A DNA stretch of 64,000 bases, taken from Streptococcus parasanguinis. GTDB lineage: Bacteria > Bacillota > Bacilli > Lactobacillales > Streptococcaceae. The translations under genes were made by a program, and so were the position numbers. Below, in pieces: positions 16,911 through 27,090 of this stretch. Positions within the stretch are counted from its first letter, which is position 1; each line of letters opens with the position of its first letter. The stretch spans positions 34,334 through 98,333 of the forward strand of contig CAJJKY010000008.1 in NCBI GenBank assembly GCA_905188195.1, read 5' to 3'. The notes beneath the pieces are model-generated. The model was not told the DNA's origin. It was given only the letters and a program-made list of their open reading frames with translations, and searched no databases.

Positions 16911-17480
16911 ATGATCGAAGAACGAATCCAAGCTGCTAAGCAGTATGTTAAAACCTTATTTGCTGATCGAGCGGATGGCCATGATGTAGAGCATACCCTC
17001 CGCGTCTATACCAATGCTATGAGAATCGCACAAGCAGAAGGTCCATGTGATCTGGAGATAGTGGGCCTGTCAGCTCTTCTTCACGATGCTGATGATGATA
17101 AATTGTTTCATACAGAGAATAATGCGAATGCTCGCATGTTTCTAGAAGAGCTGGGTACCTCTAAAAAGCAAATCGACCAGATTTGTCGGGTTATCAATGC
17201 TGTTTCTTTCAGCAAAAATCGCGGGAAACATCCAGAAACCTTAGAAGGCAAGATTGTCCAGGATGCAGATCGCCTGGATGCGATAGGAGCTGTAGGAATT
17301 GCGCGAACATTTTCCTATGGTGGTCACAAAGGGAGGTCCCTCACTGATACCGTCCAACATTTCCACGACAAGTTGCTTCTCTTAAAAGATGAAATGAACA
17401 CGGAGACTGCTAAGCAAATAGCAGAAAGTCGCCATCAATTTTTAATCACCTTTCTAAAAGAACTAGAGAAGGAACTCTAA
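16911..17480 (+). CDS. HD domain phosphohydrolase
   Basis: A 189-aa protein of the YedJ/YpgQ type. It has the metal-binding residues of the HD superfamily: HDVEHT near residues 25-30 and LLHDADDDK near 59-67. It is predicted to hydrolyse phosphate esters of nucleotides; the substrate is not determined. AAAGGAC precedes the ATG. It is convergent with the deacetylase gene, and the second copy of the 175-bp repeat separates the two. Confidence 0.82.
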   Translation: MIEERIQAAKQYVKTLFADRADGHDVEHTLRVYTNAMRIAQAEGPCDLEIVGLSALLHDADDDKLFHTENNANARMFLEELGTSKKQIDQICRVINAVSFSKNRGKHPETLEGKIVQDADRLDAIGAVGIARTFSYGGHKGRSLTDTVQHFHDKLLLLKDEMNTETAKQIAESRHQFLITFLKELEKEL

Positions 17481-17485
17481 CAAAA

Positions 17486-17665
17486 GAGAGTGGGACAGAA
17501 ATCGGTAATTCGTTAGAATTCGATTTCGTCGTCCCACCTCCGCACAGTTGAGTAGGGCTGTAAAAGCTGATGAAATCAGCGTAGTAGAGCCCACTCAACC
17601 ACTGCGTCTTGCTCGACAATCCAAAAATAATTGAGAGGCTAGGACTTTTGTCCCAGCCTCTTTCT
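17486..17665 (+). repeat. 175-bp three-hairpin intergenic repeat, copy 2
   Basis: The 175-bp core (17486-17660) differs from copy 1 at only a few positions, such as TCGGTAATT for TCGGTCATT and ATAATTGAGAGG for ACAAAAAAGAGG. It is in the same orientation as copy 1. It sits between convergent genes and ends with the same bidirectional terminator hairpin. Confidence 0.9.
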
Positions 17666-18544
17666 TTAATCTTGCATCATAGCTAAAAGGTCCTCTCCTG
17701 TAGTGGTTGGAAGGATCCGGACTCGTTTGAGGGCGTATAGGCCATCAGCGGAGCTGGCGAGTCCATTTTTAGTGGTGAGGCCTAATTTGTAGTCAGCTTT
17801 CTTGGCTTGGTCGATTGTGACCTGGCTGTAGCGACCGGATGGGTAGACGATAACGCTGGTATTTTGATCCAGCACCTTATCTAGCAGGCGTTTAGAAGCA
17901 ACCAGCTCATTCTTTTGGGTCTCAAGACTGGAATTGGCTAGGTCTGGATGATTGACCGTATGGCTTTCAAAGGTCAAGCCAGCTTTTTTCATCTCTTTGA
18001 TTTGGTCAAAGGTCAGGACATTTTCTTTTTCCTTTTGGGTAAAGTCCGTGATGATATTGTTAGTGGCGGTCATCTTGTACTTCTTAAGAAGCGGATAGAC
18101 GATGGTATAGAAATCCTCGACGCCATCATCAAAGGTCAGCCAGACAAATTTCTTTCCTTTGGGGACTTCATTTTTAGCGAGGATGCGATAGGCTTCCTCT
18201 GGCGTCAATGTGTAGTAACCCGCATTTTTCAGGGCCTTTAGTTGGCTTTCAAAGGTTTCTGGATCGACAATCAGATTGGCATTGGCAGCTTCAGACTCGG
18301 CCATATTGTGCACGGAGTGGTACATGAGGATGGGCAGTTTGACCGGTTTTTTCACTCGGGTCCACTCGATAGAGGAACTGTGTTCATCTAGCGAGCGCGT
18401 CATGGCAGTGCCGCTGGTATTTCCATCACTCGGCTGAGTGATCCGCTTGATTAGAAGAAAGCTACAAATAAAGATACAGACCAAGAGGAGTGCATTGATT
18501 CCAAGTAGGACTTTGATTTTTTTAGGTACTCTTCGTTTACTCAT
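17666..18544 (-). CDS. Membrane-anchored polysaccharide deacetylase
   Basis: A 292-aa protein with a NodB-type deacetylase domain. It has a basic N-terminus (MSKRRVPKKIK), one membrane segment (about 12-33) and an extracellular catalytic domain. Motifs: LMYHSV, TFDDGVEDF (catalytic Asp and metal Asp) and SHTVNHPDL (metal His pair). Enzymes of this family deacetylate peptidoglycan or other surface polysaccharides, sometimes giving lysozyme resistance. The start at 18544 follows GGTGA; a longer frame begins 13 codons earlier. It is shorter than pneumococcal PgdA. A TACAAT with extended TGG at 18577-18572 is the likely -10. Confidence 0.82.
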   Translation of the reverse strand: MSKRRVPKKIKVLLGINALLLVCIFICSFLLIKRITQPSDGNTSGTAMTRSLDEHSSSIEWTRVKKPVKLPILMYHSVHNMAESEAANANLIVDPETFESQLKALKNAGYYTLTPEEAYRILAKNEVPKGKKFVWLTFDDGVEDFYTIVYPLLKKYKMTATNNIITDFTQKEKENVLTFDQIKEMKKAGLTFESHTVNHPDLANSSLETQKNELVASKRLLDKVLDQNTSVIVYPSGRYSQVTIDQAKKADYKLGLTTKNGLASSADGLYALKRVRILPTTTGEDLLAMMQD

Positions 18545-18656
18545 AGTGTCACCGCTTTCATTATTTTCTTTATTGTACCACAAATTCTATGTTTTTTTCC
18601 AGAACTTGCTACAAACTGGTCCTGTCATGAAAATTCAGACTTTTTAAGGCAATTGG

Positions 18657-18685
18657 CTGTCAAAAGCCCAAGTTTTTGTTATAAT
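18657..18685 (+). promoter_or_regulatory. Promoter of hom-thrB
   Basis: CTGTCA (18657-18662), 17 bp, TATAAT (18680-18685), 34 bp before the hom ATG. Confidence 0.6.
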
Positions 18686-18719
18686 GGAGCTACTATAGAA
18701 AATTCAAGGAGTCAATAGG

Positions 18720-20006
18720 ATGTCTGTTAAGATTGCCTTACTAGGATTTGGTACTGTTGCTAGTGGCGTACCATTTTTATTAAAAGAAAACCATGAAAAA
18801 ATCACCCAGGCAGCTCAAGATGAAATCGAGATCGCCAAGGTCTTAGTTCGAGATGATGCGGAAAAGGAAAAATTGCAAGCTGCTGGTCATGACTACAACT
18901 TTGTGACCAATGTTGATGAGATCATTGAAGACAAGGACATTGCCATCGTGGTCGAATTGATGGGTCGTATCGAGCCAGCGAAAACCTTTATCACCCGTGC
19001 GCTGGAAGCAGGCAAACATGTGGTTTCTGCTAACAAAGACCTTCTTGCCGTTCATGGAAGCGAGTTGCTAGAGATTGCTCAAAAACACCAAGTGGCCCTT
19101 TATTATGAAGCTGCCGTAGCTGGTGGGATCCCAATCCTTCGGACCTTGGTGAATTCCCTTGCTTCTGACAAGGTGACCAAAGTGCTCGGTGTGGTCAATG
19201 GAACCTCTAACTTCATGATGACTAAAATGGTCGAAGAAGGCTGGACTTATGAGGATGCTTTAGCAGAAGCGCAACGTCTTGGTTACGCTGAAAGTGATCC
19301 AACCAACGACGTTGAAGGAATTGATGCTGCTTACAAGATGGTGATCTTGAGCCAGTTCGCTTTTGGAATGAATATCCAATTTGACCAAGTAGGTCACAAA
19401 GGAATCAGCCAAATCACTCCTCAAGATGTCTCAGTTGCTCAAAGCCTTGGCTATGTCATCAAGCTTGTCGGATCTATCGTTGAAACAGAGTCAGGGATCG
19501 CAGCAGAAGTGACACCAACCTTCCTTCCAAAACAACATCCACTCGCAGGAGTGAACGACGTTATGAATGCGGTCTATGTGGAATCCATCGGTATTGGGGA
19601 GTCTATGTACTACGGACCAGGTGCTGGTCAAAAACCAACTGCGACCAGTGTCGTAGCCGACATCGTTCGCATTGTCCGTCGACTAAAAGAAGGAACAATC
19701 GGTAAAGCCTTCAATGAATACAGCCGCCCTCTTCAATTGGCTAAACCAGAAGACGTGAAGAACAATTATTACTTCTCAATCAAGGCACCAGATGCGACTG
19801 GTCAAATCTTGCGTCTTGCGGAGATCTTTAATGCAGAAGGAGCTTCCTTCAAGCAAATCCTCCAAGAAGACTCAGATGGTCACTATGCAAGTGTTGTCAT
19901 CATTACCCACCAAGTTAACCAGACCCAATTCAAGAACTTGGTTGAAAAATTGGATTCAGAGGCGAATTTCGAACTCTTGAATACCTTTAAAGTCTTGGGA
20001 GAATAA
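18720..20006 (+). CDS. hom: Homoserine dehydrogenase
   Basis: A 428-aa NADP-dependent enzyme that reduces aspartate semialdehyde to homoserine, the branch point to threonine and methionine. It has an N-terminal Rossmann fold ([10 protein letters not shown]), the catalytic domain ([25 protein letters not shown]) and a C-terminal ACT domain (about 350-428). The length matches Gram-positive Hom. AAGGAGTC precedes the ATG. thrB starts 3 nt after the stop. Confidence 0.96.
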   Translation: MSVKIALLGFGTVASGVPFLLKENHEKITQAAQDEIEIAKVLVRDDAEKEKLQAAGHDYNFVTNVDEIIEDKDIAIVVELMGRIEPAKTFITRALEAGKHVVSANKDLLAVHGSELLEIAQKHQVALYYEAAVAGGIPILRTLVNSLASDKVTKVLGVVNGTSNFMMTKMVEEGWTYEDALAEAQRLGYAESDPTNDVEGIDAAYKMVILSQFAFGMNIQFDQVGHKGISQITPQDVSVAQSLGYVIKLVGSIVETESGIAAEVTPTFLPKQHPLAGVNDVMNAVYVESIGIGESMYYGPGAGQKPTATSVVADIVRIVRRLKEGTIGKAFNEYSRPLQLAKPEDVKNNYYFSIKAPDATGQILRLAEIFNAEGASFKQILQEDSDGHYASVVIITHQVNQTQFKNLVEKLDSEANFELLNTFKVLGE

Positions 20007-20008
20007 GC

Positions 20009-20887
20009 ATGAAAATTATTGTTCCAGCAACCAGTGCCAATGTAGGGCCAGGATTTGATTCTGTTGGGATTGCCGTGACTCGCTATTTGACCATTGAAGT
20101 CCTTGAACCAGCAGATGCTTGGTTTATTGAGCATGATCTTGGAGCAGGGATTCCGACAGACGAGAAAAACCTCTTGCTCTCAACAGCCCTTTCTATCTCA
20201 ACTGATATGCAACCCCATCGGATCAAGATGACCAGTCAAGTGCCCTTGGCGCGTGGTCTTGGATCTTCTAGCTCGGTCATTGTAGCAGGGATTGAATTGG
20301 CTAACCAATTAGCCAACCTCCAACTATCAGATGCTGAGAAATTGCGCATCGCGACCGAGATAGAAGGTCATCCAGATAATGTAGCTCCAGCTATCTTTGG
20401 GAATATGGTCATTGCGAGCTACATCGGTGAAGATGTTCAATATGTCACATCTGACTTCCCAAGCTGTGACCTTGTGGCCTTTGTACCGAGCTACCAATTG
20501 AAGACCACTGATAGTCGGAATGTCCTACCGAAAGGATGGTCTTATAAGGAAGCTGTTGCAGCCAGTAGCGTAGCCAATGTTGCTATTGCAGCTCTCCTCA
20601 AGGGAGATTTGCTGACGGCTGGTCGCTCCATCGAGTCAGATCATTTCCACGAACGCTACCGTCAATCTCTTGTCAAAGAGTTCCCTCAGGTCAAAGAAGT
20701 AGCACATGCTCATGGGGCCTACGCTACCTATCTGTCAGGAGCAGGCCCAACAATCATGAACCTCTTAGCGCCAGAGCATACAGCAGCCTTTGTCGCAGCT
20801 CTTGAAAAACTCGGACTAGAAGGTCAGATTTTCCAACTTAAAATCGACACATTTGGCGTTCGTGTTGAGAAACAAACCTCAATGTAA
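20009..20887 (+). CDS. thrB: Homoserine kinase
   Basis: A 292-aa GHMP kinase that phosphorylates homoserine for threonine synthesis. Motifs: [13 protein letters not shown] at the N-terminus, the phosphate loop [11 protein letters not shown] (about 80-90) and a C-terminal SGAGPT. It is directly coupled to hom. Confidence 0.96.
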   Translation: MKIIVPATSANVGPGFDSVGIAVTRYLTIEVLEPADAWFIEHDLGAGIPTDEKNLLLSTALSISTDMQPHRIKMTSQVPLARGLGSSSSVIVAGIELANQLANLQLSDAEKLRIATEIEGHPDNVAPAIFGNMVIASYIGEDVQYVTSDFPSCDLVAFVPSYQLKTTDSRNVLPKGWSYKEAVAASSVANVAIAALLKGDLLTAGRSIESDHFHERYRQSLVKEFPQVKEVAHAHGAYATYLSGAGPTIMNLLAPEHTAAFVAALEKLGLEGQIFQLKIDTFGVRVEKQTSM

Positions 20888-20899
20888 CACAAATGAAAG

Positions 20900-20930
20900 A
20901 AGGATGTATACGAATGTATATGTCCTTTTT
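20900..20930 (+). terminator. Rho-independent terminator after thrB
   Basis: An 11-bp stem with two G-T pairs (20900-20910 with 20916-20926), followed by a T run. Confidence 0.75.
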
Positions 20931-21000
20931 GCTTCTTCTATGGTAGAATGGGAATTGTATGGGGAAAAGCTCAAGCTTTCCCGAAAATCTAGGGGGAAAC

Positions 21001-21939
21001 ATGAAACCAGAATATTTATATAGTATTGCTACCGATCTTGGGCTGCAATTTGATGGCGAAGCCCGTGTGATGTATGGAGAGCGGGAAGGCTTCTTGTTAG
21101 TCATTGAAGGCGCTCAAACCAAGAATGTATTTACCATTTCACTCAGTGTGAAACAAGGTTCCGAAGGAGACTTGATCGAGGATAGTGAAATTCTTTGGAA
21201 TGAATTAAAAGAACAATCAAAAGCCATTAATGCCATCTCTTCTGATGGTTACTTGACCTCGATCGTTGTCAAAGGCGGAATGACCAAAGGCAAGGCTGTC
21301 GAAACCTTATGGACAGCCATCCAAGATATTGTTGATTTCTTGCTCAACCACCAATTTGTGCAAGTGAATGCGCAAACGGGTGAGGAAGGACCAATTGGTC
21401 TGTATCAAATTGGAGATGCGATCTTCTTAATCGACGATGCAACCTTTAGAGCTTACCAAGCCGAAGTGCAAGATACAGTTGAGGCTTATGAAGCGCGGGA
21501 AGAAAACTTCCTCTTAGGGATTGTAGGGGCTGTGATCGGTGTGATCATCGGTGGAGCAGTTGCCCTCTTGGTAGCGCGTCTTGGCTATGTGTCTGTTTTG
21601 GCAGGTGCAGCCCTCGGTTATTGTACCATCAAAGGTTATGAGATTCTTGGTAAGAAATTGACTAAAAAAGGTGTGGTAGTTTCAGCTATTTTGATGGTCT
21701 TGACCGTCTTTTTGGTCAACCAATTAGATTATACGTTGGCGCTTATGAGTGAACTGGATTTGCCATTTGATATGTCCTGGACGCTTCTCAATGAAGCGAC
21801 ATTCTCAGGGGATGTCCCTGATAAATTTTACTTGAATCTAGCACTCTTAGCTGTCTTTACTCTTGGTGGTGCTTGGATTTCGGTCAAATCAGCTCTGGAT
21901 GGACAAAAGAATCGTGCCATTGCTCGTAAAATTGCATAA
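21001..21939 (+). CDS. Membrane protein of unknown function
   Basis: A 312-aa protein not recognised. Residues 1-165 look soluble and mixed alpha/beta. About 175-215 is a Gly/Val-rich hydrophobic hairpin (LLGIVGAVIGVIIGGAVALL), with further membrane segments near 225-245 and 280-300. The ATG at 21001 follows AGGGGGAAAC; an earlier in-frame ATG at 20959 has no ribosome-binding site. An extended -10 (TGG-TAGAAT, 20944-20949) lies upstream. It has its own terminator, so it is probably monocistronic. Confidence 0.7.
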   Translation: MKPEYLYSIATDLGLQFDGEARVMYGEREGFLLVIEGAQTKNVFTISLSVKQGSEGDLIEDSEILWNELKEQSKAINAISSDGYLTSIVVKGGMTKGKAVETLWTAIQDIVDFLLNHQFVQVNAQTGEEGPIGLYQIGDAIFLIDDATFRAYQAEVQDTVEAYEAREENFLLGIVGAVIGVIIGGAVALLVARLGYVSVLAGAALGYCTIKGYEILGKKLTKKGVVVSAILMVLTVFLVNQLDYTLALMSELDLPFDMSWTLLNEATFSGDVPDKFYLNLALLAVFTLGGAWISVKSALDGQKNRAIARKIA

Positions 21940-21951
21940 TGAATGATAAAA

Positions 21952-21987
21952 GGAAGGCCTGAATATTATAGGTCTTCTTTTGTTTTT
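21952..21987 (+). terminator. Rho-independent terminator
   Basis: GAAGGCCT / AGGTCTTC stem, an 8-nt AT-rich loop and a T-rich tail. Confidence 0.7.
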
Positions 21988-22012
21988 TAGGGTCGAAAAA
22001 TAGTCAAAAATT

Positions 22013-22021
22013 TGGTATAAT
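22013..22021 (+). promoter_or_regulatory. Extended -10 promoter of murB
   Basis: TG-G-TATAAT with the -10 at 22016-22021, 36 bp before the chosen start. No clear -35. Confidence 0.55.
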
Positions 22022-22057
22022 AGTTTGTATTTTTATAGAGAGAGAACAGACAGAAAG

Positions 22058-22954
22058 ATGAATGAAAAAATGAATCAAATTCTTGAAGGGATTGATATCC
22101 GTTTTCAAGAACCTTTAAAACATTATACCTTCACAAAGGTAGGTGGGAATGCTGAATTTTTAGCCTTTCCTCGCAACCAATACGAATTAAAACGCATCGT
22201 TCAATTTGCCAACCAAGAACAAATCCCATGGATGGTCCTGGGCAATGCGTCCAATATTATTGTCCGAGATGGGGGCATTCCTGGTTTTGTTATTATGTTT
22301 GATCGCTTGCGAGATATCAGTGTGGATGGTTATGTGGTCGAAGCAGAAGCAGGGGCTAAACTCATCGACACCACCCATGTGGCCTTGCACCATAGTTTGA
22401 AAGGTTTCGAGTTTGCTAGTGGCATTCCAGGCAGTGTTGGTGGTGCTGTCTTTATGAATGCGGGAGCCTACGGAGGAGAGATTGCTCATGTCCTTGTATC
22501 CTGTAAGGTCTTGACCAAAGACGGGGAAATCGAAACTCTGTCAGCGAGTGAACTAACTTTCGGTTACCGTCATTCTAAGATTCAAGAGACAGGTGCTGTC
22601 GTCATCTCTGCCAAATTTGCTTTGTCTCCAGGAAATCACGAGCAAATCAAACAGGAGATGGAGCGTTTGACCCATCTTCGTCAGTTGAAACAACCCCTTG
22701 AATACCCTTCTTGTGGATCTGTCTTTAAGCGTCCTGTCGGTCATTTTGCAGGTCAATTGATCAGCGAAGCAGGTCTGAAAGGCTATCGAATTGGTGGTGT
22801 GGAAGTTTCTGAAAAACATGCTGGCTTTATGGTCAATGTCGATAATGGAACAGCTAAGGACTACGAAGACCTGATCGCCCATGTCATTGAGGCAGTAGAA
22901 GCTCACTCAGGCGTCCGTTTAGAAGCAGAAGTTCGCATTATCGGCCAAGCCTAA
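22058..22954 (+). CDS. murB: UDP-N-acetylenolpyruvoylglucosamine reductase
   Basis: A 298-aa FAD enzyme that makes UDP-N-acetylmuramate, the second committed step of peptidoglycan synthesis. FAD-binding motifs are [17 protein letters not shown] and [18 protein letters not shown]. The catalytic region is [11 protein letters not shown], and the C-terminal Glu lies in EAEVRII. The ATG at 22058 ([11 protein letters not shown]) is preferred over an upstream frame start on homologue length; a third ATG four codons on is also possible. murB next to potABCD is a common streptococcal order. Confidence 0.94.
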   Translation: MNEKMNQILEGIDIRFQEPLKHYTFTKVGGNAEFLAFPRNQYELKRIVQFANQEQIPWMVLGNASNIIVRDGGIPGFVIMFDRLRDISVDGYVVEAEAGAKLIDTTHVALHHSLKGFEFASGIPGSVGGAVFMNAGAYGGEIAHVLVSCKVLTKDGEIETLSASELTFGYRHSKIQETGAVVISAKFALSPGNHEQIKQEMERLTHLRQLKQPLEYPSCGSVFKRPVGHFAGQLISEAGLKGYRIGGVEVSEKHAGFMVNVDNGTAKDYEDLIAHVIEAVEAHSGVRLEAEVRIIGQA

Positions 22955-22990
22955 GAACTTTAGTATTGAAGAACAATTGATTGTGAACCA

Positions 22991-23126
22991 TCGATAGCAT
23001 CAGTCGGAGAGGGGGTGAGTGCCTATCGATACCGTAAATAGGTGGGGCAGTCTAGTAAGTCCCCGAGAGGTATTGGTGGTCTGACAGGTCTTCCTGTCAG
23101 CCGCTGCATTTTCGTTTGAAAAGCAG
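22991..23126 (+). promoter_or_regulatory. Structured leader candidate before potABCD
   Basis: The 207-bp gap between murB and potA contains a long-range stem (22991-22997 with 23023-23029) and a competing stem (23022-23026 with 23038-23042). It also has a perfect 8-bp hairpin (23081-23100) and another (23104-23126). No terminator was seen. It may be an untranslated leader with a regulatory role, or may simply stabilise the message. Confidence 0.35.
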
Positions 23127-23161
23127 TTTGCTAATCGCAGTAAAGAAGGAATTTATGTGAA

Positions 23162-24319
23162 TTGAAAAAACCAATTATTGAGTTTAAAAATGTTTCAAAG
23201 GTCTTTGAAGATAGCGGTACCGTTGTCCTAAAGGATATCAATTTTGAATTGGAAGAAGGGAAGTTCTATACCCTGCTTGGTGCGTCTGGATCTGGAAAAT
23301 CGACCATCCTTAATATCATTGCCGGTCTTTTGGATGCGACGACTGGAGATGTCTACCTTGATGGGGAACGGATCAATGATGTCCCTACCAACAAACGGGA
23401 TGTCCACACCGTCTTTCAGTCCTATGCCCTGTTTCCACATATGACGGTCTTTGAAAATGTGGCTTTTCCCCTTCGTTTGAAAAAGGTGGATAAGGCTGAG
23501 ATCGAACGTCGGGTTTCAGAAGTCTTGAAAATGGTCCAGTTAGCGGGATTTGAAAAACGTTCGATCCAAAAATTATCCGGTGGTCAACGCCAGCGGGTAG
23601 CGATTGCACGGGCTATTATCAATGAACCACGAGTGGTCCTTTTAGATGAGCCCTTGTCTGCCCTTGACTTGAAGCTGCGGACAGACATGCAGTATGAGTT
23701 GCGGGAATTGCAACAACGTTTGGGGATTACCTTTGTCTTTGTTACCCATGACCAAGAAGAAGCCCTTGCCATGAGTGACTGGATCTTTGTCATGAATGAA
23801 GGGGAAATCGTCCAATCTGGTACTCCTGTGGATATCTATGATGAACCGATCAACCACTTTGTAGCCACCTTTATCGGGGAGTCCAACATTCTGGATGGTC
23901 GCATGATCGAGGACTACTTGGTTGAGTTCAATGGCAAACGCTTTGAAGCTGTCGATGGGGGAATGCGTCCAAATGAACCAGTTGAAGTTGTCATTCGTCC
24001 TGAAGACTTGCAAATCACTCTTCCTGAAGAAGGCAAGCTCCAAGTGAAGGTGGACACCCAGCTCTTCCGTGGTGTGCATTACGAGATCATCGCCTATGAT
24101 GATTTGGGAAATGAGTGGATGATTCACTCCACTCGTAAGGCCATCGTGGGAGAAGTCATCGGGCTAGACTTTGAACCAGAAGATATCCACGTTATGCGTC
24201 TCAATGAAACCGAAGAAGAATTCGATGCTCGGATCGAAGAGTACGTTGAAGTGGAAGAGCAAGAAGCTGGTTTGATTAATGCCATTGAGGAGGAAAGAGA
24301 TGAAGAAAACAACCTCTAA
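23162..24319 (+). CDS. potA: Spermidine/putrescine ABC transporter ATP-binding protein
   Basis: A 385-aa ATPase that powers polyamine import. It has Walker [10 protein letters not shown], signature [14 protein letters not shown], Walker [13 protein letters not shown], and a C-terminal TOBE-type domain. The start is TTG at 23162: upstream in-frame codons give no alternative, AGAAGGA lies about 10 nt before it, and the protein start [15 protein letters not shown] matches streptococcal PotA. The acidic C-terminus (EEERDEEN) overlaps potB by 20 bp. Confidence 0.95.
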   Translation: MKKPIIEFKNVSKVFEDSGTVVLKDINFELEEGKFYTLLGASGSGKSTILNIIAGLLDATTGDVYLDGERINDVPTNKRDVHTVFQSYALFPHMTVFENVAFPLRLKKVDKAEIERRVSEVLKMVQLAGFEKRSIQKLSGGQRQRVAIARAIINEPRVVLLDEPLSALDLKLRTDMQYELRELQQRLGITFVFVTHDQEEALAMSDWIFVMNEGEIVQSGTPVDIYDEPINHFVATFIGESNILDGRMIEDYLVEFNGKRFEAVDGGMRPNEPVEVVIRPEDLQITLPEEGKLQVKVDTQLFRGVHYEIIAYDDLGNEWMIHSTRKAIVGEVIGLDFEPEDIHVMRLNETEEEFDARIEEYVEVEEQEAGLINAIEEERDEENNL

Positions 24320-25106
24320 TCTATTTATCCTCCCCTATTTCTTGTGGATTTTTCTCTTTGTCTTGGCTCCTGTAGTCATGATCATCTTTCAATCCTTTTT
24401 TAACGTTGAAGGGCAGTTTTCACTTGAAAACTACAAAGAGTTCTTTACTTCGCAAAATCTGACCTATTTAAAGATGAGCTTTAATTCGGTCCTTTATGCC
24501 GGAATCGTCACCCTGGTGACGCTCTTGATCTCCTACCCGACTGCTTACTTTTTGACGCTGCTCAAACACCGGCAGTTGTGGTTGATGTTGATCGTCTTGC
24601 CAACCTGGGTCAATCTCTTGCTCAAGGCCTATGCCTTTATCGGAATCTTTGGTCAAAACGGCTCCATCAATAGCTTTTTAAGCTTTCTCGGAGTCGCTCC
24701 CCAGCAGATCCTCTTTACCGATTTCTCCTTTATCTTTGTAGCTAGCTACATCGAGTTGCCTTTTATGATCTTGCCGATCTTTAATGTCTTAGATGACTTA
24801 GATCCAAACTTGATTAATGCCAGCTATGATTTGGGAGCCAATCGTTGGGATACCTTCCGTCTTGTGGTCTTCCCCTTGTCCATGAATGGAGTCCGCTCAG
24901 GTGTACAATCTGTCTTTATTCCTAGTCTGAGCCTCTTCATGTTGACACGGATGATCGGTGGAAATCGCGTCATTACCTTAGGGACTGCGATTGAACAGCA
25001 CTTCCTGACAACACAAAACTGGGGAATGGGTTCTACCATCGGAGTTGTTCTGATCCTTGCCATGCTCTTTACCATGTGGGCAACAAGAGAAAGGAGAGAA
25101 CGATGA
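24300..25106 (+). CDS. potB: Spermidine/putrescine ABC transporter permease
   Basis: A 268-aa inner-membrane permease with about six membrane segments and the ABC-permease EAA loop ([22 protein letters not shown]). GAGGAGG precedes the ATG at 24300, inside the end of potA. It shares an ATGA overlap with potC. Confidence 0.94.
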   Translation: MKKTTSNLFILPYFLWIFLFVLAPVVMIIFQSFFNVEGQFSLENYKEFFTSQNLTYLKMSFNSVLYAGIVTLVTLLISYPTAYFLTLLKHRQLWLMLIVLPTWVNLLLKAYAFIGIFGQNGSINSFLSFLGVAPQQILFTDFSFIFVASYIELPFMILPIFNVLDDLDPNLINASYDLGANRWDTFRLVVFPLSMNGVRSGVQSVFIPSLSLFMLTRMIGGNRVITLGTAIEQHFLTTQNWGMGSTIGVVLILAMLFTMWATRERRER

Positions 25107-25876
25107 AAAAAGTATCTCATTTCTATCTAGGTTTCGTCTTTCTGATCCTCTATCTTCCCATCTTCTATTTGATCTTTTATGCCTTCAATAAAGGGGGAGA
25201 TATGAATGCCTTCACGGGCTTCACGCTTGAGCATTTCAATGAATTGTTCGCAGATAGTCGCCTCATGCTGATCTTATCAGAGACCTTCCTCTTGGCCTTC
25301 TTGTCAGCCTTGATTGCGACAGTGATTGGAACCTTTGGAGCCATTTATATTTACCAATCCAAGAAAAAGTTAGAAGGACCTTTGCTCTCCATTAACAACA
25401 TTCTCATGGTAGCGCCAGACGTTATGATCGGGGCCAGCTTCTTGATTCTCTTTACGACGGTCAAGTACCAGCTAGGTTTCCTATCTGTTCTGGCTAGCCA
25501 CGTAGCCTTCTCGATTCCCATTGTGGTCTTGATGGTCTTGCCACGTCTCAAGGAAATGAACCGAGATATGGTCAATGCTGCCTATGACCTGGGAGCTACT
25601 CAAGTGCAAATGCTCAAAGAGATCATGTTGCCCTATCTGACACCAGCCATTATTGCGGGATACTTTATGGCCTTTACCTATTCTCTTGATGACTTTGCCG
25701 TAACCTTCTTTGTAACCGGAAATGGTTTTACAACCTTGTCTGTAGAGATCTACTCACGTGCGCGTCAAGGGATTTCCCTCAGTATCAATGCCTTGTCCGC
25801 CCTTGTCTTTCTCTTTAGCGTGCTCTTGGTCATCGGTTATTACATTATCACCCGTGAAAAGGAGGAAGCAGCATGA
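25103..25876 (+). CDS. potC: Spermidine/putrescine ABC transporter permease
   Basis: A 257-aa permease, the second membrane subunit. Six membrane segments and the EAA loop (NAAYDLGATQVQMLKEIMLP) are visible. AAGGAGAG precedes the ATG at 25103. It overlaps potB and potD by 4 bp each, which indicates translational coupling. Confidence 0.94.
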   Translation: MKKVSHFYLGFVFLILYLPIFYLIFYAFNKGGDMNAFTGFTLEHFNELFADSRLMLILSETFLLAFLSALIATVIGTFGAIYIYQSKKKLEGPLLSINNILMVAPDVMIGASFLILFTTVKYQLGFLSVLASHVAFSIPIVVLMVLPRLKEMNRDMVNAAYDLGATQVQMLKEIMLPYLTPAIIAGYFMAFTYSLDDFAVTFFVTGNGFTTLSVEIYSRARQGISLSINALSALVFLFSVLLVIGYYIITREKEEAA

Positions 25877-26943
25877 AAAAACTTTATTCATTCCTAACTG
25901 GGATTGTCCTTGTCATTCTGGTCCTCTGGGGAATTAGCCACCAGATCGAAGCAAACATGAATACCAAGAATAGTGACAAGTTGGTCATCTACAACTGGGG
26001 AGATTATATCGATCCAGAATTGCTCAAGGAATTTACCAAAGAGACAGGGATTCAGGTGCAATATGATACCTTTGATTCCAACGAAGCCATGTACACCAAG
26101 ATCAAGCAAGGGGGAACCACCTACGATATTGCGATTCCTAGTGAATACATGATTGCCAAGATGATGGATGAACATCTGGTAGAAAAGTTGGACCAATCCA
26201 AGATCAAAGGGATGGAAAATATCGATCCAAAACTCTTGAACCAATCGTTTGATCCGGGCAACCAATATTCTGTACCTTATTTCTGGGGGACCTTGGGGAT
26301 CGTCTACAATACCAAGATGGTCAAAAATGCTCCGGAACATTGGTCGGATCTCTGGCGTGAAGAGTACAGAAATGACATCATGATGTACGATGGTGCGCGT
26401 GAGGTCATGGGAATTGGTCTCAATACCTTGGGCTATAGCCTCAATGAAAAGGATCCAAAGAAATTGCAAGAGGCAGTAGATAAACTCTACACCTTGACGC
26501 CAAATATTAAAGCTTTGGTGGCTGATGAGATGAAAGGCTATATGATCCAAAACAATGCGGCTATTGGGGTTACCTTCTCAGGAGAAGCCAGCCAAATGCT
26601 CGAAGCCAATAAGGATCTTCGCTATGTCGTCCCAACTGAAGCCAGCAACCTTTGGTTTGATAACATTGTCATTCCAAAAACCGTGAAAAATAAAGAAGCA
26701 GCATATGCCTTTATTAACTTCATGCTTCGTCCTAAAAATGCTTTGAAAAATGCTCTTTATGTCGGCTACTCTACGCCAAATAAAAAAGCCAAAGCCATGT
26801 TGCCAAAAGAAATCCAAGATGACCAATCCTTCTATCCAAGCGATGAAACACTGGACCATTTGGAAGTCTATCAACAATTAGGCAAGAAATTGCTTGGAGT
26901 TTATAACGATCTTTACCTTCAGGTCAAGATGTATCGTAAATAA
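25873..26943 (+). CDS. potD: Spermidine/putrescine-binding protein
   Basis: A 356-aa extracellular polyamine receptor. A single N-terminal hydrophobic segment (about 5-24) without a lipobox Cys suggests a membrane anchor or uncleaved signal. The mature domain starts LVIYNWGDYIDPELL, typical of PotD, and includes VPYFWGTLGIVYNT. It is the last gene of potABCD, with a terminator 3 bp after the stop. Confidence 0.94.
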   Translation: MKKLYSFLTGIVLVILVLWGISHQIEANMNTKNSDKLVIYNWGDYIDPELLKEFTKETGIQVQYDTFDSNEAMYTKIKQGGTTYDIAIPSEYMIAKMMDEHLVEKLDQSKIKGMENIDPKLLNQSFDPGNQYSVPYFWGTLGIVYNTKMVKNAPEHWSDLWREEYRNDIMMYDGAREVMGIGLNTLGYSLNEKDPKKLQEAVDKLYTLTPNIKALVADEMKGYMIQNNAAIGVTFSGEASQMLEANKDLRYVVPTEASNLWFDNIVIPKTVKNKEAAYAFINFMLRPKNALKNALYVGYSTPNKKAKAMLPKEIQDDQSFYPSDETLDHLEVYQQLGKKLLGVYNDLYLQVKMYRK

Positions 26944-26946
26944 CAC

Positions 26947-26971
26947 AAAAGGAACCTTCGGGTTCCTTTTT
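26947..26971 (+). terminator. Rho-independent terminator of potABCD
   Basis: Perfect 10-bp stem AAAAGGAACC / GGTTCCTTTT around a TTCG tetraloop (26947-26970). Confidence 0.88.
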
Positions 26972-27006
26972 GATTGCTTTTGAAAAGCTCTAACTAGTGA
27001 GTTAGA

Positions 27007-27034
27007 TTGAGATTCAAATGAAAGATGCTATAAT
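27007..27034 (+). promoter_or_regulatory. Promoter of the first tandem paralogue
   Basis: TTGAGA (27007-27012), 16 bp, TATAAT (27029-27034) with extended TGC. The surrounding 60 bp are partly duplicated at 27670-27730. Confidence 0.65.
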
Positions 27035-27090
27035 AGTAAGGAAAGTGACTGGCCCATTCAGTCATGAATGGAACGATTGGAGAAGAAGAG

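Noticed and set aside
22955..23161. Possible tRNA or T-box before potA
   Set aside because: No cloverleaf, no T-box sequence and no terminator. Only hairpins of uncertain role were found, reported as a leader candidate.
25894..26550. 218-codon minus-strand frame inside potD
   Set aside because: potD is unambiguous and part of an overlapping operon; the antisense frame has no start signals.
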